A stretch of 7,396 bases of DNA, taken from NCBI GenBank assembly GCA_011620045.1, contig WOZY01000113.1, positions 1-7,396 of the forward strand. Reading direction: 5' to 3'. The notes below the pieces were generated by a model. The model had not been told where the DNA came from. It saw only the letters and a list, made by a program, of their open reading frames with translations, and did not search any database. Positions within the stretch are counted from its first letter, which is position 1, and each line of letters opens with the position of its first letter. Both the position numbers and the translations under genes were made by a program. Positions 5,977-7,396 of this stretch are shown piece by piece. The stretch is from Mesotoga sp. Its GTDB lineage: Bacteria > Thermotogota > Thermotogae > Petrotogales > Kosmotogaceae.

Positions 5977-7308
5977 CTAATCTACAACGTTTTTCAGCCA
6001 CTTCCAGGTCAAAGTCCTTCTGATCCCCAGAATTGCCTTGAAGAGCTCTTCGATCATCATCGCGACGTAGACCAGAGTGAGTGGCCATTTCAAAACCAGT
6101 CCAGTGACAGCCACAAGAGGGATTCCCACTCCCCAAAGCGATGCAATCTCGATAATCATAGCTGCTCTGGTGTCTCCTCCGCTTCGAAGAACTCCAACGA
6201 TGTTCACTGCATTAAACATTTTGATTGGCTGGGAGATGCCCACAATGATAATTATGGTAAGGACAATATTCTTAAGTCCCTGATCTATATTGTAAAAATT
6301 CACAATAATCCTCGAAAGCAGAATCATAACAAGGCCGGTCGCCACTGCGGTCATCACAGTAAGCTGAAGCAGCTTCTTTGCGTTATACTTTGCCTGAGTG
6401 AAGTTATTTCTTCCCAATTCTGTTCCCACCATGACAACTGTCGCTGAAGCTAATCCACCAAAAATGACGAATCCTAAGTTTTCGATGGTGCTGGAGATAT
6501 TCCTGGCCGCTATAAACTCAGTACCCATTCTTGCCATAACAAGCGAGTACATTGTAATACCCAGGCTCCACAAAAACTCATTTACTATCACGGGAGTAGC
6601 ATATTTCATGAGCCTCCTAAAAAAGGGTATTTCGAACTTGAAGGCGGACCTCGAAAGCCTCACAGGTGTTTTCCTTCGTAGAACAATATTGACAAATATC
6701 ACGAACTCCACGAGTCTTGAAAGAAGAGTTGCAAGTGATGCTCCAAAAACACCTAGAGGTTGAATCGGCCCAAAACCAAAGATCAACATGTAGTTTACCA
6801 CTGTATTGATCGAGAGAGCTACAAGACTAACATACATAGGGATTCTGGCCTTTTCCACTGTTCTCAAAGCCATCGCGATAATAAAGGAAAATGATGTCAG
6901 GAACGTTGAAAAGGCTACAGGCCTTGCATATGTCATGCCGGTTCTTATTACTTCAGTATCGGTAGTGAAGATCATCAATATTCTTTCGGGCAAAAAGAAC
7001 AGCAGTACAAAGAATACTACGGCGGCTCCCATGGTTATGTAAAGAATATGCCCGAGCGTCTTTTCGATGTTCTTTTCGTCTCTCTTGCCCCAGTACTGCG
7101 AAACGAATATTCCGGCTCCGCTAGACACTCCGAAAGTTAGAATATTGAGGATAAAGACCACCTGATTCACCAGACCCACGGAAGCTATTGCGGTTGTACC
7201 TAACTGACCAATCATGAGATTGTCAACAAGATTGAGGCCGGTAGATATCAGATTTTGAAGTGTAATAGGTATCGCAATGGAAAGCATTCGCTTTGTGAAA
7301 TCCTTCAT
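5977..7308 (-). CDS. MATE-family multidrug/toxin efflux transporter
   Basis: This inner-membrane antiporter of the MATE family exports organic compounds in exchange for Na+ or H+. The 443-residue length and pattern of hydrophobic segments fit 12 transmembrane helices in two related halves. The first half opens with IAIPITLQNL (11-20) and continues through LVDNLMIGQLG (27-37) and VSQYWGKRD (69-77). The second half opens with YATPVIVNEFLWSLG (236-250) and includes GTELGRNN (295-302) and GVLRSGGDT (372-380), the conserved segment near helix 10. ATG 7308-7306 is preceded by GGAGGT at 7318-7313. The gene stands alone, convergent with pepV and 78 bases from it. Substrate and coupling ion cannot be told from the sequence, so no symbol is given; NorM- or DinF-like are both possible. 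Confidence 0.93.
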   Translation of the reverse strand: MKDFTKRMLSIAIPITLQNLISTGLNLVDNLMIGQLGTTAIASVGLVNQVVFILNILTFGVSSGAGIFVSQYWGKRDEKNIEKTLGHILYITMGAAVVFFVLLFFLPERILMIFTTDTEVIRTGMTYARPVAFSTFLTSFSFIIAMALRTVEKARIPMYVSLVALSINTVVNYMLIFGFGPIQPLGVFGASLATLLSRLVEFVIFVNIVLRRKTPVRLSRSAFKFEIPFFRRLMKYATPVIVNEFLWSLGITMYSLVMARMGTEFIAARNISSTIENLGFVIFGGLASATVVMVGTELGRNNFTQAKYNAKKLLQLTVMTAVATGLVMILLSRIIVNFYNIDQGLKNIVLTIIIIVGISQPIKMFNAVNIVGVLRSGGDTRAAMIIEIASLWGVGIPLVAVTGLVLKWPLTLVYVAMMIEELFKAILGIRRTLTWKWLKNVVD

Positions 7309-7337
7309 AACGACCTCCGAAAGAAATGAACCGTAGA

Positions 7338-7366
7338 ATTATACAGCTATTTCTTGAGATAGGCAA
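7338..7366 (-). promoter_or_regulatory. Sigma70-type promoter of the MATE transporter gene
   Basis: On the minus strand TTGCCT (7366-7361) and a perfect TATAAT (7343-7338) are separated by exactly 17 bases. Initiation near 7331 would give a leader of about 23 bases containing the GGAGGT ribosome site. It is the best promoter in the window. No inverted repeat suggesting a dedicated repressor site was noticed around it. Confidence 0.8.
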
Positions 7367-7396
7367 TAGTAATAATCGAATTAGTATGAGCATTAT

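Noticed and set aside
5971..6447. Plus-strand open frame of 158 codons opposite the 3' end of the transporter gene
   Set aside because: It is antisense to a clear MATE protein, has low-complexity His/Asn/Ser-rich content, and has no ribosome site.

Overview
The window holds seven protein genes on about 7.4 kb of moderate-GC DNA, tightly packed and with strong Shine-Dalgarno sites (AGGAGG, GGAGG, AAGGGGG). I see no mobile element, tRNA, rRNA or CRISPR array. The gene content suggests an anaerobic, amino-acid and peptide fermenting bacterium. A member of the Thermotogae such as Mesotoga or Kosmotoga fits best, because of the lysine-fermentation genes and a short single-domain mannose-1-phosphate guanylyltransferase of Thermotoga length. 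This assignment is inference from protein character, not a database match.

Positions 1-3268, minus strand: a compact operon in the order kal, kce, kdd, kamA. kamA runs off the left edge. These genes encode 3-aminobutyryl-CoA ammonia-lyase, 3-keto-5-aminohexanoate cleavage enzyme, 3,5-diaminohexanoate dehydrogenase and lysine 2,3-aminomutase. They are four steps of the pathway that ferments lysine to acetate, butyrate and ammonia. The missing middle step, beta-lysine 5,6-aminomutase (kamD/kamE), is expected further left, outside the window. The first two junctions overlap, and at the third a Shine-Dalgarno site overlaps the upstream stop codon, so the four proteins are probably translationally coupled.

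Positions 3269-3489: a divergent control region of about 220 bases with candidate promoters in both directions and three inverted repeats that could be operators.

Positions 3490-5898, plus strand: manC (GDP-mannose synthesis) followed 12 bases later by a PepV-type M20 dipeptidase, closed by a clear rho-independent terminator at 5929-5962. The dipeptidase could supply free amino acids, lysine included, to the divergent operon.

Positions 5977-7308, minus strand: a MATE-family efflux transporter, convergent with the dipeptidase and driven by a well-formed sigma70-type promoter at 7338-7366.

The pathway is known and most of the window is ordinary. The points most worth checking are a serine in KamA where the clostridial enzyme has a zinc-ligand cysteine, and the palindromes between kal and manC.
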